Notes: generated by a model from the letters alone, not told the origin. A stretch of 23,997 nucleotides of DNA from Proteobacteria bacterium UBA6156 (GCA_002422365.1 DIUO01000011.1:1-23997), one strand, 5' to 3'; positions 15,273 to 22,186 are shown, counted from the first letter of the stretch. Numbers and translations: made by a program.

Positions 15273-15301
15273 TTGACTCTCCCCCTAAAACCCCCTAAAA
15301 G
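15273..15301 (+). promoter_or_regulatory. Candidate promoter of rpmI-rplT
   Basis: TTGACT (15273-15278) and TAAAAG (15296-15301) are separated by 17 nt. The leader of about 80 nt to rpmI is GC-rich and could fold; in other bacteria L20 represses this operon through a leader structure, but no specific L20 site can be assigned here. Confidence 0.5.
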
Positions 15302-15385
15302 CCACCTCATACGGCTCCCCGGGCCACTAAGCGGCGCATTGGGCGCCCGCCTTGCAGGGGGTTGAATGTAAAGGGAGAATTCCCC

Positions 15386-15712
15386 ATGGCAGGCTTCAAA
15401 CTGAAGACCCGCAAAGCCGCTGCCAAGCGCTTCCGCAAGGCAACGGCCACCGGTCAAATCGTGCGTTCCAAGGGCGCCCACGGTCACTTCTTGGCCAAGC
15501 GCGGCCAAAAAGCCCGTTTGTCCCAAGGTACAACTTTGGTTCACGAAAGTAACTTCGAACAAGTCAACCGCCTCGTGCCGTCCCTCGGCGCCAAGCGCAA
15601 GCGTTCGCAAGCCATCAAAAACGCCATTCGTCGTCGTGCGGCTGCCGCCGCTGTCGCACTTGGCCTTGCCCAGCCCAAGGCTGGCGCAAACCCCAAGCCC
15701 CAAGCAGAATAA
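15386..15712 (+). CDS. rpmI: Ribosomal protein bL35 with a C-terminal extension
   Basis: Component of the large ribosomal subunit. Residues 1-67 match bL35: FKLKTRKAAAKRFRKATATGQIVRSKGAHGHFLAKRG, then the final conserved segment NRLVPSL. At 108 residues it is much longer than the usual 64-68. The extra 40 residues are basic, then Ala/Pro-rich (KRKRSQAIKNAIRRRAAAAA, ending in KPQAE). The reading frame stays open with the same codon style as the core, so this looks like a real extension rather than a sequencing error. The start at 15386 is supported by GGGAG upstream; an ATG at 15362 is inferior. infC is not adjacent. rplT follows after 15 nt. Confidence 0.93.
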   Translation: MAGFKLKTRKAAAKRFRKATATGQIVRSKGAHGHFLAKRGQKARLSQGTTLVHESNFEQVNRLVPSLGAKRKRSQAIKNAIRRRAAAAAVALGLAQPKAGANPKPQAE

Positions 15713-15727
15713 GGAGGAGCACCACCC

Positions 15728-16087
15728 ATGACCCGTGCTGCTTACGGCCCCGGCAACCGCCGCCGCCACAAAAAAATCCTCAATATGGCCAAGGGCTACC
15801 GCGGCCGCGCCAAATCGTGCTTCCGCGTGGCGATCGAGAAGGTCGAAAAAGCCCTCCGCTACCAATACCGCGACCGTCGCAACAAAAAGCGCGACTTCCG
15901 CAGCCTCTGGATCCAGCGTATCAATGCCGCTGCCCGCCAAGAAGGCCTCACCTACAGCGTCTTCATGGGCGGCCTGAAAAAGGCCAACGTGCAGGTCGAC
16001 CGTAAGGTTCTGGCCCACCTCGCCGCGTTCGAGAACACCGCCTTCAAGGCCATCGTCGCCCAAGCCAAAACCGCGCTGAAGAAATAA
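15728..16087 (+). CDS. rplT: Ribosomal protein bL20
   Basis: 119 residues, normal length. bL20 binds 23S rRNA early in large-subunit assembly and often represses its own operon. Typical segments are the basic N-terminus (RRRHKKILNMAKGYRGRAKS), RDRRNKKRDFRSLWIQRINAAAR and LDRKVLA-like VDRKVLAHLA. GGAGGAG precedes the ATG at good spacing. It is co-transcribed with rpmI and ends at a strong terminator, so the usual continuation into pheST is cut here. Confidence 0.97.
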   Translation: MTRAAYGPGNRRRHKKILNMAKGYRGRAKSCFRVAIEKVEKALRYQYRDRRNKKRDFRSLWIQRINAAARQEGLTYSVFMGGLKKANVQVDRKVLAHLAAFENTAFKAIVAQAKTALKK

Positions 16088-16110
16088 CTTCAGCACGTTT
16101 GGCCCAAGCC

Positions 16111-16134
16111 AACCGCCCTCCAGGGCGGTTTTTT
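16111..16134 (+). terminator. Rho-independent terminator of rpmI-rplT
   Basis: AACCGCCCT (16111-16119) and AGGGCGGTT (16122-16130) form a 9-bp stem, followed by a run of T to 16134. Confidence 0.92.
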
Positions 16135-16197
16135 GTATCCATTTATCAAGTTTTCATGCTACATATGCACACCATTTATGTTTACAAGGAGACGTGC

Positions 16198-16632
16198 ATG
16201 CCCACTCTCACACTCTATCGCCTGGACGCGACTAAAAGCGTCAACGGCCGAGTCATCCGCAGCGAAGTATTTATGAAGGAGGGGTTCCGTAGCCTCTATA
16301 CGCCCAATAGGCGCCAACAAACTTTGCTGGATGTTCAACACCTTCCAGACAAGGCTTTGCCAGTCATCGTCTACCACTTCGTGGGCGAAGGTGGCAAATC
16401 GCCTGAGGTGGCTAAGTTCACCCACACGGCCCTGAGCAGGTTGGATTGGAGGGCTACACCCGAGGACAATGTTCCGAACGCCCTTAAGCATGACAAGGGC
16501 ATCGGCAGCCATGGCAAGGGTGACAAAATCGCCTGGTACATCGCCAAGGTGGAGTCCTCCAAGCTGAATCTCCTGCCGGATATTACCGGTATGGAGGGCT
16601 CTCCGTCATCTACGGTGCCAGACCGCAACTAG
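16198..16632 (+). CDS. Hypothetical protein, atypical codon use
   Basis: 144-residue soluble protein (MPTLTLYRLDATKSVNGRV...) that I cannot assign to a family. It has no signal peptide or membrane segment, mixed alpha/beta character, a Gly/Lys-rich stretch (HDKGIGSHGKGDKIAWY, about 101-117) and a low-complexity Ser/Pro end. AAGGAG 7-8 nt before the ATG at 16198 fixes the start; a longer frame from 16099 runs through the rplT terminator. Unlike its neighbours it uses AGG and ATA-type codons and has lower GC, suggesting acquisition from elsewhere. It has its own terminator and sits between rplT and pheS, genes that are usually adjacent. Confidence 0.75.
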   Translation: MPTLTLYRLDATKSVNGRVIRSEVFMKEGFRSLYTPNRRQQTLLDVQHLPDKALPVIVYHFVGEGGKSPEVAKFTHTALSRLDWRATPEDNVPNALKHDKGIGSHGKGDKIAWYIAKVESSKLNLLPDITGMEGSPSSTVPDRN

Positions 16633-16676
16633 GTCTTCGCCACCATTCTCGACCGAACAACGTGCCCGCAAGGGCA

Positions 16677-16703
16677 GGGGGGCGGCAACGCCCCCCATTT
16701 TTG
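16677..16703 (+). terminator. Rho-independent terminator of the orphan gene
   Basis: GGGGGGCG (16677-16684) and CGCCCCCC (16689-16696) form an 8-bp stem with a GCAA tetraloop, followed by ATTTTTG. Confidence 0.88.
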
Positions 16704-16730
16704 TAATCATTCCAATCTTCCCAAACCCCC

Positions 16731-16746
16731 TACAATCCCGTATAAC
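16731..16746 (+). promoter_or_regulatory. Tandem -10-like boxes before pheS
   Basis: TACAAT (16731-16736) and TATAAC (16741-16746) lie upstream of the ATG at 16754; TATAAC ends 7 nt before it, which would put the start site at or next to the ATG. A similar TACAAT/TATAAC pair lies at 22665-22678 before another gene. No clear -35 or Shine-Dalgarno. Confidence 0.4.
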
Positions 16747-16753
16747 CGGGCCC

Positions 16754-17812
16754 ATGGACATCCAACCCGCCCTGACCCAGATCCCCACCGCCAGTGCCGA
16801 AGCGCTGGAAGCCCTCCGCATCCACTACCTCGGCCAGAACGGCTCCCTCACCGCCGAAATGAAAGCGCTCGGTAAGCTCGACCCCGAAGCCCGCAAAGCC
16901 CGTGGCGCCGAGCTTAATGTGCTGAAAACCCAACTGGCCGAAGCCATCGCCGCCCGCAAAGCGCAATTAGAATCCGAAGCCCTCAACGCCCAGCTGGCAC
17001 AAGAAGCGATTGATGTGACCCTGCCCGCCGACCCTACCTACGGCGGCCGCATCCATCCCATCACTGCCGCCATGGAAGATATTGCGGCGGCGCTCCGCAC
17101 CCTCGGCTTCAGCCACGCCTATGGGCCAGAGGTCGAGACGGACGACTACAACTTCACCAAACTCAACCTGCCCGCCCACCACCCCGCCCGGCAAGACCAA
17201 GACACCTTCTACCTCAACCCCTTTGCTGTTGCCGACACGAAACACAAAACACAAAATACTAAACACTTATTACGCACTCAAACCTCCAACGTGCAAATCC
17301 GCACGCTGGAGGCCGTGAAGCCACCCTTCCGCGTCATGGGCATCGGCCGGGTCTACCGGCGCGACTACGACCTCACCCACACCCCCCAGTTCCACCAGGT
17401 GGAAGGCATGATGGTCGAATCCGGCACCACCTTCGCCCACATGCGCGGCGTGCTCGATGAATACTTGCGCATCTTCTTCGGCAAGCCGCTCAAAACCCGC
17501 ATGCGCCCGCATTATTTTCCGTTTACCGAGCCCAGTGCGGAAATGGACGTCGAATGTCACCTCTGCCGTGGCGCGGGCTGCCGCGTGTGCAAGCACACCG
17601 GCTGGCTGGAGATTTTAGGCTGCGGCATGGTTCACCGCAACGTGCTGGCGGTGGGGGGGCTGAATGTCGACGACGTGCAGGGCTTCGCCTTCGGCGCGGG
17701 GGTTGAACGTCTCGCCATGCTGAAGTATGGTATCTCCGACCTCCGGCTGTTTTACGAGAGTCACGCCGCCTTCCTGCGCCAATTCGGCAAAGCGGCGGTC
17801 TCGGCGGCCTAA
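16754..17812 (+). CDS. pheS: Phenylalanyl-tRNA synthetase alpha subunit
   Basis: Catalytic subunit of the alpha2beta2 PheRS that charges tRNA(Phe). 352 residues: an N-terminal coiled-coil arm (about 1-85), then the class II core with GPEVETDDYNF, LNLPAHHPARQ, LLRTQTSNVQIRTLE, GRVYRRDYDLTHTPQFHQVEG (motif 2 region) and GFAFGAGVERLAMLKYG (motif 3). It is longer than E. coli PheS (327). Between DTFY and LLRT there are 18 residues where E. coli has 5; part of this (TKHKTQNTKH) is encoded by ACNAAAC heptamers. Some alphaproteobacterial PheS have a longer loop here, so the net gain may be smaller. All catalytic motifs are intact. No ribosome binding site; -10-like boxes lie just upstream. pheT is not adjacent but follows after two lipoprotein genes. 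Confidence 0.95.
   Translation: MDIQPALTQIPTASAEALEALRIHYLGQNGSLTAEMKALGKLDPEARKARGAELNVLKTQLAEAIAARKAQLESEALNAQLAQEAIDVTLPADPTYGGRIHPITAAMEDIAAALRTLGFSHAYGPEVETDDYNFTKLNLPAHHPARQDQDTFYLNPFAVADTKHKTQNTKHLLRTQTSNVQIRTLEAVKPPFRVMGIGRVYRRDYDLTHTPQFHQVEGMMVESGTTFAHMRGVLDEYLRIFFGKPLKTRMRPHYFPFTEPSAEMDVECHLCRGAGCRVCKHTGWLEILGCGMVHRNVLAVGGLNVDDVQGFAFGAGVERLAMLKYGISDLRLFYESHAAFLRQFGKAAVSAA
17237..17271 (+). repeat. In-frame ACNAAAC heptamers inside pheS
   Basis: ACGAAAC, ACAAAAC, ACAAAAT, ACTAAAC and a decayed ACTTATT run head to tail in the same orientation and with the same consensus as the uppP leader array (14228-14291). The stretch is AT-rich within a GC-rich gene, stays in frame and encodes TKHKTQNTKHLL in a loop of the catalytic domain. 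Confidence 0.8.
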
Positions 17813-17934
17813 GGCAGAGAGTACGAAACCGGCAGCGGCAAAAAAAACCGCCACCGGGCCGAACCGAACCCGTTGTCGGGCGTTAACCCCTCGCAAGGTT
17901 TACCCCAGCAACCAACCAGAACAGGATAAAGATA

Positions 17935-18075
17935 ATGAAAACAGCCTTCTTCACCCTCGCCGCCGTCGTCGTGCTTGCCGGTTGCGCCAGCACCCAACAG
18001 TGCGTGCAGCCCGACCCTCTCGTGCCCGCCTACAGCAACGACAGCACCCTGCTGCCCGGCGCAGCCAACCAGTAA
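17935..18075 (+). CDS. Small lipoprotein, 46 residues
   Basis: Short gene encoding MKTAFFTLAAVVVLAGC and 29 further residues. A positively charged start, a hydrophobic stretch and the lipobox LAGC (lipidated C17) make a standard signal peptidase II signal; the mature part would be 30 residues with a second cysteine at 23. This resembles entericidin-type or other small envelope lipoproteins only in general design; I recognise no family. AGGA lies 8 nt before the ATG (17923-17926). Three 14-bp repeats and a strong terminator follow. It sits between pheS and pheT, 122 nt after pheS. Confidence 0.8.
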   Translation: MKTAFFTLAAVVVLAGCASTQQCVQPDPLVPAYSNDSTLLPGAANQ

Positions 18076-18088
18076 GGTTGCCAGTCAG

Positions 18089-18130
18089 ATAAGATTACCC
18101 AGGTAAGATTACCCAGGTAAGATTACGCCA
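18089..18130 (+). repeat. Three tandem 14-bp repeats before a terminator
   Basis: Units ATAAGATTACCCAG (18089-18102), GTAAGATTACCCAG (18103-18116) and GTAAGATTACGCCA (18117-18130). Each unit junction contains GGTAA-GA-TTACC, a 5-bp inverted repeat, so the mRNA 3' end of the small lipoprotein gene could form small hairpins. Confidence 0.85.
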
Positions 18131-18151
18131 AGCCCCCTCGGGGGCTTTTTT
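18131..18151 (+). terminator. Rho-independent terminator of the small lipoprotein gene
   Basis: AGCCCCC (18131-18137) and GGGGGCT (18140-18146) form a 7-bp stem with a TC turn, followed by T to 18151. Confidence 0.92.
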
Positions 18152-18152
18152 G

Positions 18153-18181
18153 TTAGGAACCTAAAGGTTCTTAGGCATAAT
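18153..18181 (+). promoter_or_regulatory. Promoter/operator region of the DUF3833 lipoprotein gene
   Basis: CATAAT (18176-18181) ends 6 nt before the ATG at 18188. Just upstream two overlapping perfect inverted repeats occupy the spacer and -35 positions: TTAGG-AA-CCTAA (18153-18164) and GAACCT-AA-AGGTTC (18157-18170). Such a position suits a repressor site. No Shine-Dalgarno is present. Confidence 0.45.
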
Positions 18182-18187
18182 ACCCCC

Positions 18188-18739
18188 ATGAAACGCCTCA
18201 GCCTCCTCACCCTCTTCGGTCTTGCCGCCTGCTCCACCACCCCGCAGCACTATGCGGCAGAAAAACCGGAAATGGACTTCATCAGCTACTTCAGCGGCCT
18301 CACCCACGGCTATGGCAGCATCTACGACTTCCGTGGCCGCCTCACCGACCGTTTTTACGTGAAGATGGAAGGCACTCCCGGCACCACCCCCCAGGGCCTG
18401 CGCACCCTGCACCTGGCAGAAGAATTCACCTACACCTCCGGCACCACCCAAAAACGCGCCTGGAACGTGCAAGAAACCGCCCCCGGCAAACTGCAAGCCA
18501 CGGCGGCCGACGTTCCCGGCCAGGCCCACGGCACACAAGCGGGCAACGCCGTGCAGTTCCGCTACCCGCTCACCATCACCCGCCAAAGCGGCAGCCAAAT
18601 CACCGTGGGGTCGAATGACTGGATGTACATGCTGCCCGACAACACCGTTCACAACCGCAACACCTTCTCCAAATTCGGCATTCCGGTGGCCGAGATGATC
18701 ATCGCCTTCACCAAAACCAAACCTGAACCAACCCCCTAA
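18188..18739 (+). CDS. DUF3833-type lipoprotein
   Basis: 183 residues with lipobox LAAC (C15), so an envelope lipoprotein. The mature domain matches my recollection of DUF3833: MDFISYFSGLTHGYGSIYDFRGRLTDRFYVKMEG, LHLAEEFTYTSGTTQKRAWNVQE, a DVPGQAHGTQAGNAVQFRYPL segment and SNDWMYMLPDNTVHNRNTFSKFGIPVAEMIIAF. The domain is a lipocalin-like beta fold in appearance; its function is not established. It has its own -10-like box, no ribosome binding site and a palindromic region upstream. It lies 60 nt before pheT, with no terminator between, so transcription probably continues into pheT. Confidence 0.8.
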   Translation: MKRLSLLTLFGLAACSTTPQHYAAEKPEMDFISYFSGLTHGYGSIYDFRGRLTDRFYVKMEGTPGTTPQGLRTLHLAEEFTYTSGTTQKRAWNVQETAPGKLQATAADVPGQAHGTQAGNAVQFRYPLTITRQSGSQITVGSNDWMYMLPDNTVHNRNTFSKFGIPVAEMIIAFTKTKPEPTP

Positions 18740-18799
18740 GCTCGGCGCCCAGGCCACCGAAACTCTTGACGAAACGGCCCCAAAAGGCCACAACAGGGC

Positions 18800-21196
18800 A
18801 TGAAAATTGTCCTCTCCTGGCTCGAAAATTACCTCACCCTCACCCCCGGCACCTCGCAGGCTGCCCTCCAGCAGGCCCTCATCCAGCTGGGGCACGAGGT
18901 CGACAGCATCACCACCTCCGGCCAAACCTACCCGAACGTCGTCATCGGTAAGGTTCTCAGCCGCGAACAACACCCCAATGCCGACAAACTCGGCGTCTGC
19001 ATGGTGGAAGTCGGCGAAGCCCAACCCCGCCAAATCGTCTGCGGTGCCCCCAACGCGCGCGCGGGGCTTACCGTGGCTGTGGCCCTACCCGGCGCCGTGC
19101 TGCCAGGTAATTTCGAGATCAAAACCTCCAAAATCCGCGATGTCGAAAGCCAGGGCATGCTCTGCTCGCAGCGCGAGCTCGCCATGGGCGACGAACACAA
19201 CGGCATCTGGGAAATTGACGACACCTCCGCCACCCCCGGCACCCTGCTGGATAGCATCCTCCCCGCCCCCCAAACGGTATTGGACGTTGCCCTCACCCCC
19301 AACCGGGGAGACTGCTTCAGCCACCTGGGCCTGGCGCGAGAGCTCGCCGCCCTCGGCCTCGGCACCCTCAAGCCGCTGCCGGTGCTGGTCCCCGGCAGCG
19401 CCGCCTGCACCTATCAGGCCGCCACCAGCACGCCGTTCTGCCCCAGCATCAACCTTCTGGAAATCACGAATATCCGTAACACCCAATCCCCAGCCCCCAT
19501 CCGCGCCCAGCTGCTGGCTGCGGGCCTGCGGCCTAAAAACGCGCTGATAGATGCCACCAACTACACCATGCTCGCCCTCGGCCAGCCGCTGCATGCGTAC
19601 GACGCCGCCAAACTGAATGGCACAACCTTCACCGCCGCCACCGCCGCAGGCGGAGAATCCTTCGCCGGTCTCAACGACACCACCCTCACCCTGGCCGAAG
19701 GCGACACCATCATTACCGACGGCGCCACTATCGTCGGCCTTGGCGGAATCTTAGGCGGGCAGGGGAGCGCCGTCTCCGACACCACCACCGACGTAGTGCT
19801 GGAGGCCGCCACCTTCAACTCCGTCGCCATCGCCCTCTCCGGCCAGCGCCACCAATTGCACACCGACGCCCGCCAACGCTTCGAGCGCGGTGTCGACCCC
19901 GCTCTCGCCCCCTACGCCCTGCAATACTGCGCGCAGCTTATCGCCGAGTGGACCGGCGGCACCATCTCCGCCCCGGTGCAAGAAGGCCCGGGCGTGCCCG
20001 CCCCGCAGGCCATCGGCTACAATCCCTCATTCTTCAACCGCTACATCGGCATGAATGTCGCGCCCGACCGCCAGATCGAAATCCTCGAATCCCTCGGCTT
20101 CAAAATCGAGCAAATCGCCGCCGACGAACTGAAAGTCACCCCGCCCACCTACCGCACCTATATGGCCACGCCGGAAGACCTCACCGAAGAAATCCTCCGC
20201 GTGCTGGGCTACGAAACGGTCGAACCCCAGCTTCCCCCCGGCATCGGCGGCCAGTTTGCCGTCAACGGCGCCCCGGTCACGCTGGATAGGCTCGCCCGCC
20301 GCGCCTGCGCCGCCGCAGGGTTTCTGGAAAGCATGACCTACAGCTTCATCGGCCACACCACTGCCGAGTCCTTCGCCAACGGCCGCCAACTGCTCACCCT
20401 CGCCAACCCGCTGGCCCAAACCGACATGACCACCATGCGCCCCAGCCTGCTGCCCGGCCTGGTGCAGGCGGCGGCCGATAACTTCGCGAAGTCCGACCCC
20501 ACCCCCCGCCTGGCCGAAGTCGGCAAGGTGTTCTCTGTCCATAAGGATACCCTCACCGAATCCCTCATGGCCGCGGGCCTGCTGGTGGGCACGGGCGCAA
20601 GGCACTGGAAAGGCAACGAACCCAAGCCAGATGCCTACGCCGCCAAAGCCGCTGCCCTCCACATCCTCAGCACCCTCGGCGCACCGACAGAGTCCGCCAC
20701 CATCGGCACCGAAGTGCCTTCCCACTACCACCCCGGCCGTAGCGGCAGCATCGCCGTCGGCCCCTTCACCCTGGCCACGTTCGGAGAACTCCACCCCGCC
20801 CTCCGCAAAGCCAGCAACCTCCCCGCCGCCGCAGGCCCCGTGGCGGTGTTCGAGCTTCATCTCGAACCCCTCCTCAAGCTGCAAAGCAAGCAGCGCCCCT
20901 GGGCCGCTTCGCCCTATCCGCCAGTGATGCGCGACCTCGCCTTCATCCTGCCCAAAACCGTCACCGCCCAGGCGGTCACCGGCGCCATCCAGGCCACCAA
21001 GCAACCGCTGCTGAAGGCCGTGGAAGTCTTCGACCACTACGAAGGCGACCGCATCGAGGCCGACAAGCACTCCCTCGCCGTCGCCCTCACCCTGCAAAGC
21101 GCCGAGAAAACCCTCACCGAGGCCGACATCACCCCCATCATCCAAAGCGCTGTAGAGGCCGTCCAAACCCAACTGGGCGGCACCCTCCGCGCCTAG
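18800..21196 (+). CDS. pheT: Phenylalanyl-tRNA synthetase beta subunit
   Basis: 798 residues, full length for the bacterial beta subunit. Domains in order: an N-terminal piece starting MKIVLSWLENYL, an EMAP-type tRNA-binding domain (about 39-150; VVIGKVLS and VCGAPNARAG), the B3/B4 editing domain (about 215-385), B5 (about 405-475; RYIGM and LTEEILRVLGYE), a core-like region and a C-terminal FDX-ACB anticodon-binding domain (about 705-798; SPYPPVMRDLAFIL, FDHYEGD). It completes the PheRS heterotetramer with PheS. ACAGGG precedes the ATG. The gene normally follows pheS directly; here two lipoprotein genes separate them and pheT most likely depends on the promoter before the DUF3833 gene. Confidence 0.97.
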   Translation: MKIVLSWLENYLTLTPGTSQAALQQALIQLGHEVDSITTSGQTYPNVVIGKVLSREQHPNADKLGVCMVEVGEAQPRQIVCGAPNARAGLTVAVALPGAVLPGNFEIKTSKIRDVESQGMLCSQRELAMGDEHNGIWEIDDTSATPGTLLDSILPAPQTVLDVALTPNRGDCFSHLGLARELAALGLGTLKPLPVLVPGSAACTYQAATSTPFCPSINLLEITNIRNTQSPAPIRAQLLAAGLRPKNALIDATNYTMLALGQPLHAYDAAKLNGTTFTAATAAGGESFAGLNDTTLTLAEGDTIITDGATIVGLGGILGGQGSAVSDTTTDVVLEAATFNSVAIALSGQRHQLHTDARQRFERGVDPALAPYALQYCAQLIAEWTGGTISAPVQEGPGVPAPQAIGYNPSFFNRYIGMNVAPDRQIEILESLGFKIEQIAADELKVTPPTYRTYMATPEDLTEEILRVLGYETVEPQLPPGIGGQFAVNGAPVTLDRLARRACAAAGFLESMTYSFIGHTTAESFANGRQLLTLANPLAQTDMTTMRPSLLPGLVQAAADNFAKSDPTPRLAEVGKVFSVHKDTLTESLMAAGLLVGTGARHWKGNEPKPDAYAAKAAALHILSTLGAPTESATIGTEVPSHYHPGRSGSIAVGPFTLATFGELHPALRKASNLPAAAGPVAVFELHLEPLLKLQSKQRPWAASPYPPVMRDLAFILPKTVTAQAVTGAIQATKQPLLKAVEVFDHYEGDRIEADKHSLAVALTLQSAEKTLTEADITPIIQSAVEAVQTQLGGTLRA

Positions 21197-21276
21197 CAAA
21201 GCCTCTGCCGTAAAACCGTACAAGCCCCTCCGCATATCCCACGGAATGCCAGAGCGAAACAGGCCCCACCGCGCCA

Positions 21277-21330
21277 GCCGGATGATATCTGAGCCCAAAT
21301 CTCATTTGGGCCAGATATCACCGTGCCGGC
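21277..21330. other. Long imperfect hairpin in the pheT-dsbB gap
   Basis: GATATCTGAGCCCAAAT (21284-21300) pairs with ATTTGGGCCAGATATC (21304-21319) over 16 bp with one bulged A and a CTC loop. An outer GCCGG/CCGGC pair (21277-21281 and 21326-21330) could extend it. No T-run follows on either strand, so it is not a standard terminator. It could be a palindromic repeat element, a processing site or part of a small RNA. Confidence 0.7.
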
Positions 21331-21392
21331 GCAACCCCTACCGTGCCAAAGCACTTCCCGTAAATCCAAGCCATCCCCTATAAACCCAAAAA

Positions 21393-21427
21393 ATCCTAAC
21401 TCCTCATTCCGAATTCCTATATCCTAG
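21393..21427 (+). repeat. NTCCTAN heptamer array before dsbB, containing a -10-like box
   Basis: Five consecutive heptamers: ATCCTAA, CTCCTCA, TTCCGAA, TTCCTAT, ATCCTAG. TATCCT (21420-21425), formed across the last two units, ends exactly 6 nt before the dsbB ATG and could be its -10. There is no Shine-Dalgarno. Confidence 0.7.
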
Positions 21428-21431
21428 CTTT

Positions 21432-21914
21432 ATGACCTCCCGCCAAACCCTCCTCCTCCTCGCCCTCCTCGCCGCCGCCCTCAGCGCCGCAGGCTTCATT
21501 CTGGAGTACGGCTTCGGCGTCCTCCCCTGCCGCATGTGCTGGTGGCAACGCTACGCCCACTATGGCATCTTCGCCGTCAGCCTCCTCGGCTACCTGCTGC
21601 CCCACCCCAAAGCCCCTCTCATAGCCTCCTACCCGCTTATCCTTCTATCCTTAACAGGCCTTAGCCTGGCCATCTGGCAAACCGCCGCCCAACAAGGCTG
21701 GCTGCCGTTCCCCGCCAGCTGCACTGCCAACCCGGCCCAAACCCTCGCCGAAGCCTCCAACCTCCTCCAGGCCATGTCCCACACCAAAATCGTGCCGTGC
21801 GAATCCGAAACCTTCACCCTCCTCGGCCTGTCGCTGGCCGCCTGGAACATCCCCGCCATGCTCACCACCCTCGCCCTGTCAGCCTACGCCCTAAAGCCAA
21901 AACCCATAAAATAG
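21432..21914 (+). CDS. dsbB: DsbB-family disulfide bond formation protein
   Basis: 160-residue inner-membrane protein with four hydrophobic helices that reoxidises DsbA and passes electrons to quinone. The first periplasmic pair is C33-x-x-C36 in LPCRMCWWQRYAHY; the second pair is C97 (PASCTA) and C123 (VPCESE), 26 residues apart as in E. coli DsbB (104 and 130). The conserved QRY after the first pair supports quinone interaction. The ATG at 21432 has no ribosome binding site; a heptamer array with a -10-like box lies directly upstream, suggesting a leaderless transcript. dsbA is not in the window. It is not obviously co-transcribed with pheT, given the 235-nt gap. Confidence 0.93.
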   Translation: MTSRQTLLLLALLAAALSAAGFILEYGFGVLPCRMCWWQRYAHYGIFAVSLLGYLLPHPKAPLIASYPLILLSLTGLSLAIWQTAAQQGWLPFPASCTANPAQTLAEASNLLQAMSHTKIVPCESETFTLLGLSLAAWNIPAMLTTLALSAYALKPKPIK

Positions 21915-21990
21915 CACGACCCACCGATACGTTTAACAAAACAGGCCCAAGGCCTGGCGTAATCCTGTGGGTTAAGAAAGGAGAGGTCAC

Positions 21991-22179
21991 ATGGACCTCA
22001 CGAAATTTCTAAACATCCCCCGCAGCCGCCCCGGCTGTGGGTTCACTACCCTGACGCCGCCCCAAGGGGCGCCGTCCACCAACCGCCCGGATGTCCGGGC
22101 AGCGGTTCGGGCGGTGGTGGCCAATACGGCCACCCCCGACGACATCAACCTCCTCCGCCGCCATTGGATGGTGGTGTGA
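21991..22179 (+). CDS. Small protein, 62 residues, unknown
   Basis: MDLTKFLNIPRSRPGCGF... is preceded by AAAGGAGAGG at ideal spacing, one of the strongest ribosome binding sites in the window, and is followed within 10 nt by a perfect 12-bp hairpin. These two signals are the main reason to call it a gene. The product is soluble, with a Pro/Thr-rich middle and a helical C-terminal half (RPDVRAAVRAVVANTATPDDINLLRRHW); one cysteine. I recognise no family. Confidence 0.6.
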   Translation: MDLTKFLNIPRSRPGCGFTTLTPPQGAPSTNRPDVRAAVRAVVANTATPDDINLLRRHWMVV

Positions 22180-22186
22180 GGACAGG

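Noticed and set aside
18089..18130. Possible start of a CRISPR array
   Set aside because: Units are 14 bp, directly adjacent without spacers, and no cas genes are present.
20027..21298. 423-codon minus-strand frame opposite pheT
   Set aside because: Gly/Ala/Glu-rich antisense shadow of pheT with no start signals or family motifs.
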